Of a DNA stretch of 34,271 nucleotides, positions 1 through 9,568 are shown in pieces. This DNA comes from Cycloclasticus sp. Its GTDB lineage: Bacteria; Pseudomonadota; Gammaproteobacteria; Methylococcales; Cycloclasticaceae. The stretch lies in assembly GCA_018066825.1 (NCBI GenBank), contig JAGPVU010000177.1:1-34271 (forward strand), in the 5' to 3' direction. Position 1 is the first letter of the stretch. Each line of letters starts with the position of its first letter. The notes under the pieces were generated by a model, which ran no database searches, was not told where the DNA came from, and worked only from the letters and a program-made list of their open reading frames with translations. A program made the position numbers and the translations under genes.

Positions 1-2581
1 CTCCATGACCATGTTTTAAGTCAAAACAGCCCGCTTCAGTCTTTAACAAGGCCGAACGCATTTTCTCCCGCATCTCGATAATGTCTTTTTTTAAGTCGCC
101 CAACGCCCTAGTTTTGGCTAACACGAGCTGTCGAGTCTGCCCAAATACTGCCTCTGTGTGCTGGCAACCGGCAATAAAACGGGCTCGAATTAAGGCTTGA
201 TGCTCCCAAGTCCACGCTTGGTTTTGCTGGTAATTTTTAAAGGCCGTTTCACTGCTGACTAGCAAACCAGAATTACCATTTGGCCTAAGTCTAAGGTCCA
301 CCTCATACAAGGGGCCAGAAAAGGTTCGTGTCGTCAGCAAGGTAATCAACTTTCTGCCCAGGCGGGTATAAAATTCGGCCAGAGAAATAGGTTTATCACC
401 GCAGGTGGTTGCGTCTAGTGGTGCATCTTGATGCATAAGCACTAAATCTAAGTCAGAACCAAAACCCAGCTCGATGCCGCCGAGCTTGCCAAAACCGATC
501 ACGCAAAAGCCGCTCACTTCCTCTGCGTTTGCCTCGGGCGGTACACCGTGAGTAGCGCACACTGATTGCCAACTGAGGTTTAATGCCTTGGCAATAATCA
601 CCTCGGCAATCTCGGTTAATTTGTCGCTGACGACCATTAAAGGAATAACACCTGTTAGGTCGGCCGCCGCCACACGTAACACATTGGCCTGTTTAAACAG
701 CCGCAAGGCTTCCATTTGCGCTTCTACATCAGTCGCGTCTATTTCGTTCAAGGTAATATCTAACTCACTCTGCAACTGCTGCTTAGTCGCCGGGTGATAC
801 AAGCTGGCCGGATCGATTAACTCATCTAACAAAATAGGCGAACGGGTTACCTGGCTAACAATCCAAGGGCTTAATTTTGACAAACGTAACAACTGGTCAA
901 AAACTAACTTGTTTTCAACCAACAAGACTAAGTAAACGGTTCGATTACAGATTTTTTCGAGCATGGTTAAAAAACCCACTAAGGTTTTCTCATCCGCCTT
1001 TGGCAACAATAACGCATCTAACAGCATGGGCATTAAGCGCGATAAATACTCACGCCCCTTTTGTTCTAGACGCCTGACGGCATAACTATGGCAAAACTCA
1101 AGTAATAAGCGACTGGCCTCCTCACTCAAATTGAGCTGCTTGGTTAGCAAGTATTGACTTAAAGCAGCATCGTCTAAGTCCATCCAATTGGGTTGATCGC
1201 TTTGTTGATCAGGCGTTGAAAAGTCCACCAGTGAGGCAAAATAACCGTGCACCCGCGCCATCACGATTTCTGTTTTTTGTAACAAAGCTTGCCAATCATC
1301 GGCCTGCATGGCCATCACCAAACGGTGTTGATTTATTTCATCTTGTGGTAGTTCGTGGGTTTGCTTATCGTCAATTTCTTGCAGACGATTTTCCAAGCGC
1401 CGCAGATAAATATAGTCCTGCGTCAATTCTTCTGCCGCCAGCGCTGGGATTTGGCCTTTTTCTGCCAATAAGGCCAGGACCTTTAAAATACCACGCGCCT
1501 GTAAGGGCTTGTCACGCCCACCACGGATCAACTGGAACGCCTGACCGATAAATTCAATTTCTCGAATACCACCGGGGCCTAATTTAACGTTAAACTGAAT
1601 ACCCTTTTGTTGTAACTGCGATTCGATTTGCCGCTTCATCACGCGTATTGAATCAAATATCCCATAGTCCAAATAACGGCGATACACAAAGGCCCTAAGC
1701 ATCGACATTAAACTGCTTATGTCGTTTGACTGGCCCGTGATAACGCGCGCTTTAACCATCGCGTAACGCTCCCATTCTCGCGCCTGGCTTTGATAGTAAT
1801 ATTCCATTGCGTCGCTGTTAACTACCAAGGCACCGCTGGTACCAAAAGGCCGTAAGCGGGTATCGACTCGAAACACAAAGCCGTCGACTGTGCGCTTATC
1901 TAATAGACGCACCACCACTTGGCACAAACGGGTAAAGAACTCTTCATTGCTGATGCTTCGCGCACCGTCGGTATCGCCCGATGAAGGGTAACAAAAGATC
2001 AAGTCTATATCAGAGGAAAAATTCAGCTCTTGCGCGCCCAGCTTGCCCATAGTAATCACCATAAGCTTTTGTTCGCGTCCAACCTCGTCTGTTGGCACGC
2101 CCCATTTTTTACAGGCGTGAAAATACGCCCAGTCCACCGCGAAACGAATCATCGCATCGGCCAAGTCCGACAAGCTTTGCAGTACCAACGACAAATCAGC
2201 ACCGGCCAGGTCGCGCCATGCAATCAGCATCATATGCTTATTGCGCTGCTGCCTTAAGCCCTTCATAACCTCGGCTTCGCTCGACTCTATGCTAATCAAA
2301 CGACTCAGCTCAAGCGCATACTCATCCGCGTTATATTGCAGTTGCTCAACGCCTTCGGCCAAGCCTTGCAACACCGTTTCTGTGTATTTATTGTGTTGTT
2401 CACAGATAAATTGACTGCTGGCTAATGCCGTGACAAATTGATTAGCTCGACCCTCATCGACAACCTTATTCTGATCACGGAGCAACTCATTTAAACCGGC
2501 GACAGCCTGTTCAACGTTGTGTTGTATAGCGTTCGGCAGTGATTGTGAAAAATTAATTTTTATTTTATCTTGCATAGCCAT
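1..2581 (-). CDS. glnE: Bifunctional glutamine synthetase adenylyltransferase/adenylyl-removing enzyme (3' end cut by window edge)
   Basis: GlnE adds AMP to, and removes it from, glutamine synthetase in response to PII and glutamine, so it controls nitrogen assimilation in the cytoplasm. The reverse strand stays open from the ATG at 2581 to the left edge, about 860 codons of the roughly 950 usual for the family, so only the C-terminal end is missing. Both nucleotidyltransferase halves show their signature: MGKLGAQELNFSSDIDLIF near residue 178 (deadenylylating half) and GFGKLGGIELGFGSDLDLV near residue 694 (adenylylating half), each with the paired metal-binding Asp residues. The start is ATG-GCT-ATG, so a start at 2575 is also possible; neither has a strong Shine-Dalgarno. 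It is divergent from the c-di-GMP gene. Recognition is very secure from the two motifs. Confidence 0.95.
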   Translation of the reverse strand, partial: MAMQDKIKINFSQSLPNAIQHNVEQAVAGLNELLRDQNKVVDEGRANQFVTALASSQFICEQHNKYTETVLQGLAEGVEQLQYNADEYALELSRLISIESSEAEVMKGLRQQRNKHMMLIAWRDLAGADLSLVLQSLSDLADAMIRFAVDWAYFHACKKWGVPTDEVGREQKLMVITMGKLGAQELNFSSDIDLIFCYPSSGDTDGARSISNEEFFTRLCQVVVRLLDKRTVDGFVFRVDTRLRPFGTSGALVVNSDAMEYYYQSQAREWERYAMVKARVITGQSNDISSLMSMLRAFVYRRYLDYGIFDSIRVMKRQIESQLQQKGIQFNVKLGPGGIREIEFIGQAFQLIRGGRDKPLQARGILKVLALLAEKGQIPALAAEELTQDYIYLRRLENRLQEIDDKQTHELPQDEINQHRLVMAMQADDWQALLQKTEIVMARVHGYFASLVDFSTPDQQSDQPNWMDLDDAALSQYLLTKQLNLSEEASRLLLEFCHSYAVRRLEQKGREYLSRLMPMLLDALLLPKADEKTLVGFLTMLEKICNRTVYLVLLVENKLVFDQLLRLSKLSPWIVSQVTRSPILLDELIDPASLYHPATKQQLQSELDITLNEIDATDVEAQMEALRLFKQANVLRVAAADLTGVIPLMVVSDKLTEIAEVIIAKALNLSWQSVCATHGVPPEANAEEVSGFCVIGFGKLGGIELGFGSDLDLVLMHQDAPLDATTCGDKPISLAEFYTRLGRKLITLLTTRTFSGPLYEVDLRLRPNGNSGLLVSSETAFKNYQQNQAWTWEHQALIRARFIAGCQHTEAVFGQTRQLVLAKTRALGDLKKDIIEMREKMRSALLKTEAGCFDLKHGHG

Positions 2582-2733
2582 ACAATGAGTTAAAAAACGG
2601 TACACCAACCCTAAATGACGCCCAGGTGGCTCATGATAATAGCAATAATTAAAGCCTTGTATCGAGTTTTTACTTTACCGCTCCGCTATTTAAGCGCAGT
2701 CGATGTTAACCCAAATTTTATTTGTTTTTAAAG

Positions 2734-4479
2734 ATGCCCAGTCACCCAACAGAGAACTCAACCAACATCGCCGCACTTTTAGCGGAAAGAAAACGTCACC
2801 TAGCCATCTTATCCTCGCTTAGCGAAGGCGTAATTTCAATTGACCCAGCCGGGGCGGTGAACTACCTCAACCCGTCTGCCGAAACTTTATTAGCCTTACC
2901 AAGCCAGCACGCCATTAACCAACCACTGGCTGATATTTTTAAGCTGGTTAACGAAGAAAATCAACAAAGCATTGTTTTGTCAGATTATATCGTGCTCGAT
3001 AAACCGATGAACAATGGCGAGTCTTTTCTACGTCAATCCGTACTCAAACGGCATGATAAAAATGATCTGTACATCGATTGGAGCTTCGCCAGCATTAAGG
3101 ACGAACAAGGCTTGGCCGTTGGCGTCGTTATCACTTTTCGCGATATTAGTGATACGCATAATTTGACCTTGCAACTTAAACACCAAGCCACCCACGACCC
3201 GCTCACTGGATTGGTCAATAATGATGAGTTTAATAAGCGACTGAAAAATTTACTGGCTACAACCTACGGTTCTGGCGCCATGCACAGTTTGGTGTTTATC
3301 GACCTTGACCAATTTACCACCGTCAACGAACAGTGCGGTTATCAGGCCGGCGATCATTTACTAAAACAAATATCTGCCCTACTAAAACCCAAAGTACGCG
3401 GCCGCGACACACTGGCCCGAGTCGGCAGTGATAAGTTCGCCGTTCTGCTAGAAAATTGCCCAAAGAAAGTCGCCTTAAAAATTGCTAATGATTTACTGGT
3501 GACTATTCAGGATTTTCGTTTTTTATGGGACGAACGCCACTTTGACATTGGCGCCAGTATGGGCGTGGCTTATTTTTCAAGCGACCCGTTGGATGATGGC
3601 AATGACCCTATTATTGCCGCCAAAAGGGCCTGCTCCGATGCTAAAAATAGCGGTCGAAACCAAATACGCGAGCTGGATATTTCGCACTCAAACAGTCCAA
3701 ACGAACAGCAACACGCCGAGATGCATTGGGTCGGCCGCATTAAAGCGGCACTCAACGAAAATCGTTTATTGCTTTTTCAACAAACCATTCTGCCTTTGGA
3801 ACCAAAAAAAACGGATCGTTTGCACTTTGAGATTTTATTGCGCATGAAAAACAAAGACGGCGAACTGATCAGCCCCGGCGCTTTTTTACCCGTGGCCGAA
3901 CGTTACAATATGATCAATAAAATTGATCGCTGGGTGATTGAAACCACCTTTCAATGGTTGGCCGAGCACCCCGCCGTTTTAGCTAAAACTGACTTTTGCA
4001 GTATTAACCTATCTGGCTTATCCCTGTCTGACAAATCGTTGGCTGCCTTTGTGAGTGATTGTTTTACTAAACACGCCATCGATTGCCAAAAAGTATGTTT
4101 TGAAATAACCGAAACGTCAGCCATCCACAACTTAGATTCAGCGATGGATTTTATGGCTAAAATGAAAAAATTGGGTTGCTACTTTGCACTGGATGATTTT
4201 GGCACGGGCATGTCCTCTTTCTCGTACCTCAAACACTTGCCTGTTCAGCACTTAAAAATTGACGGTACCTTTATTAGAGACATCCTTGATGATCCCATTG
4301 ACCGCGCGATGACTCGTTCAATTAATGACATTGGCCATGTTATGGGCATGCAAACCATCGCTGAATTTGTTGAAAATGAAGAAACCCTGCAATTATTGAA
4401 ACAACTTGGCGTTGACTACGCTCAGGGTTACCATATCGCCCAACCAGCACCCTTACAGCAATTACTAGAGGGCTTGTGA
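2734..4479 (+). CDS. PAS-GGDEF-EAL cyclic-di-GMP protein, probable phosphodiesterase
   Basis: This 581-residue protein has no visible membrane segment and is probably a cytoplasmic sensor. A PAS domain spans about residues 20-135. A GGDEF domain follows (HDPLTGLVNNDEF near 151), then a C-terminal EAL domain (about 335-575). The GGDEF signature is degenerate (RVGSDKF near 228), so cyclase activity is unlikely, although an RxxD (RGRD) inhibitory-site-like motif precedes it. The EAL domain keeps its key groups: E in FEILLR (the EAL position, near 364), NLSG, EITET, DDFGTG near 485, K in LKIDG, E in AEFVE and QGY. I infer a c-di-GMP phosphodiesterase whose PAS and GGDEF parts act as regulators. 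I chose the ATG at 2734 over a TTG four codons upstream because neither has a good ribosome-binding site. The gene ends 5 bases from the convergent copper ATPase. Confidence 0.9.
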   Translation: MPSHPTENSTNIAALLAERKRHLAILSSLSEGVISIDPAGAVNYLNPSAETLLALPSQHAINQPLADIFKLVNEENQQSIVLSDYIVLDKPMNNGESFLRQSVLKRHDKNDLYIDWSFASIKDEQGLAVGVVITFRDISDTHNLTLQLKHQATHDPLTGLVNNDEFNKRLKNLLATTYGSGAMHSLVFIDLDQFTTVNEQCGYQAGDHLLKQISALLKPKVRGRDTLARVGSDKFAVLLENCPKKVALKIANDLLVTIQDFRFLWDERHFDIGASMGVAYFSSDPLDDGNDPIIAAKRACSDAKNSGRNQIRELDISHSNSPNEQQHAEMHWVGRIKAALNENRLLLFQQTILPLEPKKTDRLHFEILLRMKNKDGELISPGAFLPVAERYNMINKIDRWVIETTFQWLAEHPAVLAKTDFCSINLSGLSLSDKSLAAFVSDCFTKHAIDCQKVCFEITETSAIHNLDSAMDFMAKMKKLGCYFALDDFGTGMSSFSYLKHLPVQHLKIDGTFIRDILDDPIDRAMTRSINDIGHVMGMQTIAEFVENEETLQLLKQLGVDYAQGYHIAQPAPLQQLLEGL

Positions 4480-4484
4480 TTACA

Positions 4485-6917
4485 TTACAGTCTGAGGTGT
4501 TTCAACCGCAGGGCATTGGCGATCACTGAAACTGAACTTAGACTCATCGCTGCTGCAGCGATCATCGGCGATAGCAGTATGCCAAAAAAGGGGTATAACA
4601 CGCCCGCCGCCACCGGCACCCCTAGGCTGTTATAAAGAAAAGCAAACACCAGATTTTGCTTAATATTTTTCATCGTCGCGACACTTAATTGTTGCGCTCG
4701 CAAGATACCCCGTAAGTCGCCCTTAACCAACACAATACCGGTGCTCTCTATCGCCACATCTGAGCCATTACCCATCGCAATACCTACGTCTGCCTGTGCC
4801 AGCGCCGGGGCGTCATTAACCCCATCGCCCGCCATTGCCACCACTTTACCCGCGGCTTGCAATGTTTTAACCACCTCTGCTTTTTGCGCTGGCAAAACGC
4901 CTGAACGATAGTCCTCAATACCTAATTGTTCGGCTACTTGTTTAGCCGCCCCTTGCTGGTCACCGGTCAGCATCACAATGTTAATGCCGTTACTCTGAAG
5001 TAAGCGAACGGCTTCGTGGCTAGATGCTTTAATTTCGTCTTTTAGAAATAGAATGCCTGCTGCACGCTGATCAAGCGCCATATACAGCGGAGTTGCTCCG
5101 CTATACCCATCACCTTGTAGACCATCTAAGGCTTGCACGTCGATTTGCTGGCTTTTCAAAAAGCTAAGGTTACCCAATAAGACAGTCTGACCGTTTACCA
5201 CACCGGCCACCCCTTGCCCGGGGGTCGATTCAAAGTCACTTACATCAAACAAGGTGTGCTCTGATGCCGCTCTAACCACCGCTTCAGCCAATGGATGCTC
5301 GCTGGCTTTTTCTAAACTAGCCGCCAGTTGTAATAGCGTCTTTTCTTGCTGTCCTTCGACAACCTTAATTGCCATTAAACTGGGTTTACCGGCCGTTAAG
5401 GTCCCCGTTTTATCTACTACCAAGGTATCGACCTTCTGCATTACTTCTAATACTTCTGCATTTTTTATTAATACGCCCATGCTCGCGCCACGACCCATGC
5501 CAACCATAATTGACATTGGCGTTGCCAAACCTAAGGCACAAGGACACGCGATAATTAGCACCGCCACTGCATTCACCAACGCCATCGCTAAGGCCTGTTC
5601 AGCCGCTAAAAAGTACCACGCAAAAAAGGTGACTAGCGACACTAATACCACAATCGGTACAAACCATGACGCTACGACATCGACAACTTGTTGAATCGGC
5701 GCACGGCTGCGTTGTGCTTCGCCGACCATTTTTATAATTTGCGACAGCAGCGTTTCCCCACCCACACGTTGCGCCTTAAACAAAAAGCTGCCTGTGCCAT
5801 TCACGGTTCCACCAATCACAGGTGCACCGACAAATTTTTCAACCGGTATGGGTTCCCCGCTGACCATCGACTCATCAATCGAACTATTGCCATCTATCAA
5901 CTCACCATCGACAGGGACTTTTTCACCCGGTCTTACCCGTAAAACATCGCCCAGCTGAATATCTTGCAAGGGAACATCTTGCTCCTCACCCTGCTCATTA
6001 ACTCGCCGTGCAGTAGTTGGCGATAGGCCAAGCAATAGTTGAATGGCTTGATTGGTTTGACCACGCGCTTTCAGCTCAAGCACCTGACCCAGCAACACAA
6101 GGGTGATAATGACTGCTGCCGCTTCAAAATAAACCGGAATAAGGCCGTGTGCATTGAGCATCGTCGTGGGAAATAGACCCGGCGCAAACACCGCCAACAA
6201 ACTATATATCCAAGCCACCGATACACCCAAGCCGATCAAGGTGAACATATTTAAATGCCATGTCTTAACCGACTGCAATGCGCGCTCAAAAAATGGCCAG
6301 CCCGCCCACATGACAACCGGGGCTGCTAACGCAAGTTGCAGCCACAATAAAACCTTAGGCGAGACTAATTGGGCCAAGTCTATGCCTGGCAACATCTCCG
6401 ACATGGCGATAACAAAAAGCGGTAAAGTAAACGCAATGCTGACTTTAAAACGACGACTCATGTCGTCTAGTTCAGGGTTTTCTTGTTGCAATACCGTGGT
6501 GCGCGGTTCCAAAGCCATGCCGCACTTTGGGCAGGCGCCTGGATGATCTTCAACTACCTCTGGGTGCATCGGACAGATATAGTCGACGCGACTGGCCGGT
6601 GGTGTAAATTGTTCAGGCTCAAGCGCCATACCACATTTGGGGCAATTATCAGGCCCGTCACTTTCAACCCCTGGGCACATGGGGCAAATATACTTGGCAC
6701 CGACAACTGCAGCGGGTGTTGGCCTAGGTTTAGCGGATAAATAGCTATCTGGGTCTTTATTAAATTTAAGCAAACACGACTCACAACAAAAGCCAATCCA
6801 TTGCCCCTTATAGTCCGTATGGTGTGCAGCCTCCTTGCTTACCGTCATACCGCACACAGGGTCCTTTAACTCGGGCGCTTCCTCGCGCTCCCCGCAACAA
6901 TCTGTTTTGTCATTCAT
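4485..6917 (-). CDS. Cu(+)/Ag(+)-type P1B ATPase with YHS and two heavy-metal-binding domains
   Basis: This 810-residue membrane pump exports monovalent copper (and probably silver) from the cytoplasm using ATP. Seen: the CPC motif in [12 protein letters not shown] (about residue 457), the phosphorylation site DKTGTLT (about 500), the SEHPLAEAV motif, [15 protein letters not shown]-like SGEPIPVEK, and the group-1 signatures YN in TM7 and MSLSSVSV in TM8 that specify Cu(+). The N-terminus is not a CxxC HMA domain. It has a YHS domain (18-60, DPVCGM plus CCESC) followed by two short heavy-metal-binding domains (76-101 and 113-138, ending [10 protein letters not shown]). The first has CPMCPG where the second has the usual CPMHPE. 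It lies 56 bases downstream of the epoxide-hydrolase-like gene and may be co-transcribed with it. I see no convincing CueR-type operator upstream. The usual name would be copA, but the architecture differs from E. coli CopA. Confidence 0.93.
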   Translation of the reverse strand: MNDKTDCCGEREEAPELKDPVCGMTVSKEAAHHTDYKGQWIGFCCESCLLKFNKDPDSYLSAKPRPTPAAVVGAKYICPMCPGVESDGPDNCPKCGMALEPEQFTPPASRVDYICPMHPEVVEDHPGACPKCGMALEPRTTVLQQENPELDDMSRRFKVSIAFTLPLFVIAMSEMLPGIDLAQLVSPKVLLWLQLALAAPVVMWAGWPFFERALQSVKTWHLNMFTLIGLGVSVAWIYSLLAVFAPGLFPTTMLNAHGLIPVYFEAAAVIITLVLLGQVLELKARGQTNQAIQLLLGLSPTTARRVNEQGEEQDVPLQDIQLGDVLRVRPGEKVPVDGELIDGNSSIDESMVSGEPIPVEKFVGAPVIGGTVNGTGSFLFKAQRVGGETLLSQIIKMVGEAQRSRAPIQQVVDVVASWFVPIVVLVSLVTFFAWYFLAAEQALAMALVNAVAVLIIACPCALGLATPMSIMVGMGRGASMGVLIKNAEVLEVMQKVDTLVVDKTGTLTAGKPSLMAIKVVEGQQEKTLLQLAASLEKASEHPLAEAVVRAASEHTLFDVSDFESTPGQGVAGVVNGQTVLLGNLSFLKSQQIDVQALDGLQGDGYSGATPLYMALDQRAAGILFLKDEIKASSHEAVRLLQSNGINIVMLTGDQQGAAKQVAEQLGIEDYRSGVLPAQKAEVVKTLQAAGKVVAMAGDGVNDAPALAQADVGIAMGNGSDVAIESTGIVLVKGDLRGILRAQQLSVATMKNIKQNLVFAFLYNSLGVPVAAGVLYPFFGILLSPMIAAAAMSLSSVSVIANALRLKHLRL

Positions 6918-6973
6918 TGTAATAGCCTATCGTATCCCTACATTAACTAACATAATTTCACTAAATCACTTCT

Positions 6974-7366
6974 CTATAACGCTGGGCCACCCAGATCAAC
7001 CCACGTTTTCAAATCCCAATATTCACGCCACTCGCTAATTTTTCCATCAACGTCAAATTCAAAAACACCCAGTACCGGCAATTCTTTTAGCGCGGTACCA
7101 TCCAAAAAATCAAAGCTATCCAGCCGTTCGGTAACGACCCGTTTGTCGTTAGCCGTTAAATTAAGGATATCAAAACAACAACTGCTCGAAATGCCAAAAA
7201 AGCCACCCACAAAATCAGCAATTTGCTGCTGTCCTATCAAGGGTTCTAATGGCATATTATGGTAAATCGCATCATCGCTCATTAACGCCAAAATACCTTC
7301 TAAATCTAACCTGTCCCATGCTGTACAAAACTGTCTAACGGTGGATTCATGCTGTGCTGCTGACAT
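6974..7366 (-). CDS. Limonene-1,2-epoxide hydrolase-like protein (NTF2/SnoaL fold)
   Basis: This is a small soluble protein of 130 residues. It resembles the limonene-1,2-epoxide hydrolase family, which opens epoxides with a water held by an Asp-Arg-Asp triad plus Tyr and Asn. The matching residues appear to be present: Y35 and N37 in DAIYHNMPLEPLIG, R81 and D83 in TERLDSF, and D118 in WREYWD. Many relatives are annotated only as nuclear-transport-factor-2-like or SnoaL-like, and the true substrate is unknown; there are no terpene genes nearby. A GGGGA ribosome-binding sequence lies about 8 bases before the ATG. It sits directly upstream of the copper ATPase on the same strand, which may be chance. 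Fold assignment is likely; hydrolase activity is inference from the residues. Confidence 0.75.
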   Translation of the reverse strand: MSAAQHESTVRQFCTAWDRLDLEGILALMSDDAIYHNMPLEPLIGQQQIADFVGGFFGISSSCCFDILNLTANDKRVVTERLDSFDFLDGTALKELPVLGVFEFDVDGKISEWREYWDLKTWVDLGGPAL

Positions 7367-7510
7367 CTATACGTCCCCTATGAATAAAATAATCAATTTA
7401 TAATACACCTTATTAATAACCGTTTTAACAACTTCTTCCTACTGTATCAGCCTTAGCCATCCAGCAAAAAACTGCGTTCTAACAGCGTTAACCCTTACCG
7501 GTGAGAGTGA

Positions 7511-9454
7511 TTATTTTTTTGTAATAATTAAATTACCGTAGTCATCAACCGTGCATTGCCAATCTGCGGCAAGGTAGGTGGTAGCCACTTGTTCAACGAT
7601 CAAGGCCTCACCTTCGATAACATCATTGGCCAATAAGTGCTGGCGCTGGTAAATACGCAGTTTATTTTGTGCTTGGTAGCTTAATGGTAATGTAGCGCTG
7701 CGTTTGGCTAGCTTAGTTAACGTGGGTTTTTCCACGTGTGCCGACAAGGTCAGTCTTAGTGTGACTAATTCTATCGGCAAGTCTAATTCGTGCCCGTAGC
7801 GCTGTTTATGTTGTTGGTGAAACAACGCCATCACTGATAACTTATTATTCCACGGTATAGATAAACTGTATGACTGGCCCAAATACCTTAAATCAACCCC
7901 ATAGTTAAGCTTAATTGTTTCTACTGCCACCCCTTCGGCCAACAGCTCAGTAACGCCCTGTTGGCGCAAATTATCGAAGCCGCTTTCGATCTGATCGTCT
8001 GGCACCTGCTGCAACTCACCCAGCAAGCTATGCGATAAGGCCCGAGACCTTGGCGCGGTTAGCATACCGAAGGCGGACAATACCCCCGAGTTGACCGGCA
8101 CAATGGCCGTTTGCATAGTTAAGGCATCGGCCAAGGCACATACATGCAAGCCGCCTGCACCACCGAAGGTCATCAAGGCATAAGGGCGTGGATCGATACC
8201 GCGTTGGATCGAAATGACCCGTAAGGCACGAGCCATGTGTTCATTGGCTAAGCCAATCACGCCGTCGGCCGCTTGCTGAGGTGTACAGTCTAATTGTGCG
8301 GCTAACTCAACAAGGGCTTTATTAGCAGCGGCCACATCTAGCACCATACCACCAGCCAAAAAGTGTTCTGTACTAATACGGCCCAAATACAAGTTGGCAT
8401 CGCTAACCGTTACCTGAGTGCCGCCGTTACCGTAACAGGCAGGCCCAGGCAAAGCCCCGGCTGATTCTGGTCCAACACACAACATGCCTGCTGCATCAAC
8501 ACGGGCAATCGAGCCGCCACCCGCTCCGATGGTATGCATATCCACCATTGGCACCGCAACCGGATAACCTGCCACTTTGCCTTCATTGGTGAGTGATATA
8601 GCACCATCCAATAAGGCGACATCAGTCGACGTACCGCCCATATCTAAGGTTAACAGGCGATCATAACCCGCTGTTTTACCGATATGTAAAGCAGCCACCA
8701 AGCCCCCAGCGGGGCCGGAAAGCAACATACGAACGGCTTGTTCACCCGCCTGTTCAGCGGCGATGGTACCGCCTGAACTTTGCATCACCGACACCGATGA
8801 TGAGCTAAGCGATTGCGTTAACTCGCTCAAATACCCACTCACTAACGGTCCCACATAGGCGTTAAGCCAGGTCGCCATACCCCGTTCATATTCCTTATAT
8901 TCGGGTAGCACCTTGGATGAGCGCGAGACGAAAACCCCCGGTGGCATGGCTGCCTCGATACGTTTTTCTGCCTCATCGTTTAAAAACGAAAACAATAAAT
9001 TAATGGCCACCGATCGAGGTGCCAACTTTTGTACCTGTAAGCGTAAGGCTGTTAACTGTTCATCTGTTAACGGTGTCAACAGCTCGCCTTTTGCAGATAC
9101 ACGTCCAGCCGTTTGTAAGCATAACTCCGGAGGCACCGGCGGGCTTTCGGCTGCGGGATTAAGGTGATACAACTCTTTTCTCGCTTGTCGGCCAATGGTT
9201 AACATATCGGCCATACCCTCATTGGTAATAAAGCAGCAACGGACCCCTTTCTTTTCTAACACCGCATTGGTTGCCACGGTTGAACCGTGAACGATCAGCA
9301 AGGTGTTTGTGTCGACGCCCATGTCCTGTATGCCTTGCAAGATAGCCTGTTCTGGCGCGGCCGGCGTTGACGGCACTTTATGGATACGCGTACCCCTTGG
9401 GTCCACATACACAAAATCAGTAAACGTGCCACCTGTGTCTACACCTAATAACAT
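7511..9454 (-). CDS. HyuA-type hydantoinase/oxoprolinase family protein (orphan subunit)
   Basis: This 647-residue protein belongs to the family of N-methylhydantoinase subunit A, 5-oxoprolinase and acetone/acetophenone carboxylase subunits, ASKHA-fold enzymes that use ATP to activate cyclic amides or ketones. Seen: the N-terminal phosphate loop LLGVDTGGTFTDFVYVD, the second ATP-site motif LTLDMGGTSTDVALLDG (about residues 265-280), and GPACYGNGG typical of HyuA. Length is near the usual size for subunit A. The HyuB partner normally encoded next to it is absent here: upstream is the divergent ABC operon, and downstream, after a 144-base gap, is the LEH-like gene. An AGAGAG ribosome-binding sequence precedes the ATG by about 9 bases. 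The substrate cannot be told from sequence; 5-oxoproline and hydantoins are the main candidates. Confidence 0.88.
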   Translation of the reverse strand: MLLGVDTGGTFTDFVYVDPRGTRIHKVPSTPAAPEQAILQGIQDMGVDTNTLLIVHGSTVATNAVLEKKGVRCCFITNEGMADMLTIGRQARKELYHLNPAAESPPVPPELCLQTAGRVSAKGELLTPLTDEQLTALRLQVQKLAPRSVAINLLFSFLNDEAEKRIEAAMPPGVFVSRSSKVLPEYKEYERGMATWLNAYVGPLVSGYLSELTQSLSSSSVSVMQSSGGTIAAEQAGEQAVRMLLSGPAGGLVAALHIGKTAGYDRLLTLDMGGTSTDVALLDGAISLTNEGKVAGYPVAVPMVDMHTIGAGGGSIARVDAAGMLCVGPESAGALPGPACYGNGGTQVTVSDANLYLGRISTEHFLAGGMVLDVAAANKALVELAAQLDCTPQQAADGVIGLANEHMARALRVISIQRGIDPRPYALMTFGGAGGLHVCALADALTMQTAIVPVNSGVLSAFGMLTAPRSRALSHSLLGELQQVPDDQIESGFDNLRQQGVTELLAEGVAVETIKLNYGVDLRYLGQSYSLSIPWNNKLSVMALFHQQHKQRYGHELDLPIELVTLRLTLSAHVEKPTLTKLAKRSATLPLSYQAQNKLRIYQRQHLLANDVIEGEALIVEQVATTYLAADWQCTVDDYGNLIITKK

Positions 9455-9568
9455 GCGATTAACTCTCTTTTTAAGTCTTTGTATTTTTACACGGCAGAAA
9501 AAATTTCATACAATTATTTTACTAATTTTTACTCACTTGAACGAAGGGTCGTCACGTATACTCAAGCC

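Noticed and set aside
588-2257. Several forward-strand open frames of 66-111 codons in the left 2.3 kb
   Set aside because: All lie opposite glnE, whose two catalytic motifs show that the reverse strand is coding.
5254-5694. 146-codon open frame opposite the copper ATPase
   Set aside because: It is antisense to the conserved CPC and phosphorylation-site region of a clear gene, and its translation is low-complexity Thr/Ala/Ser-rich with no recognisable family.
6918-6973. CueR-type operator for the copper ATPase
   Set aside because: I looked for the dyad with a long spacer typical of CueR promoters and saw none in the short gap.
9479-9568. Thirty-residue N-terminal extension of the ABC ATPase
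   Set aside because: The extra residues have no similarity to the family, and the region holds the divergent promoters; the ATG at 9569 gives a normal start.
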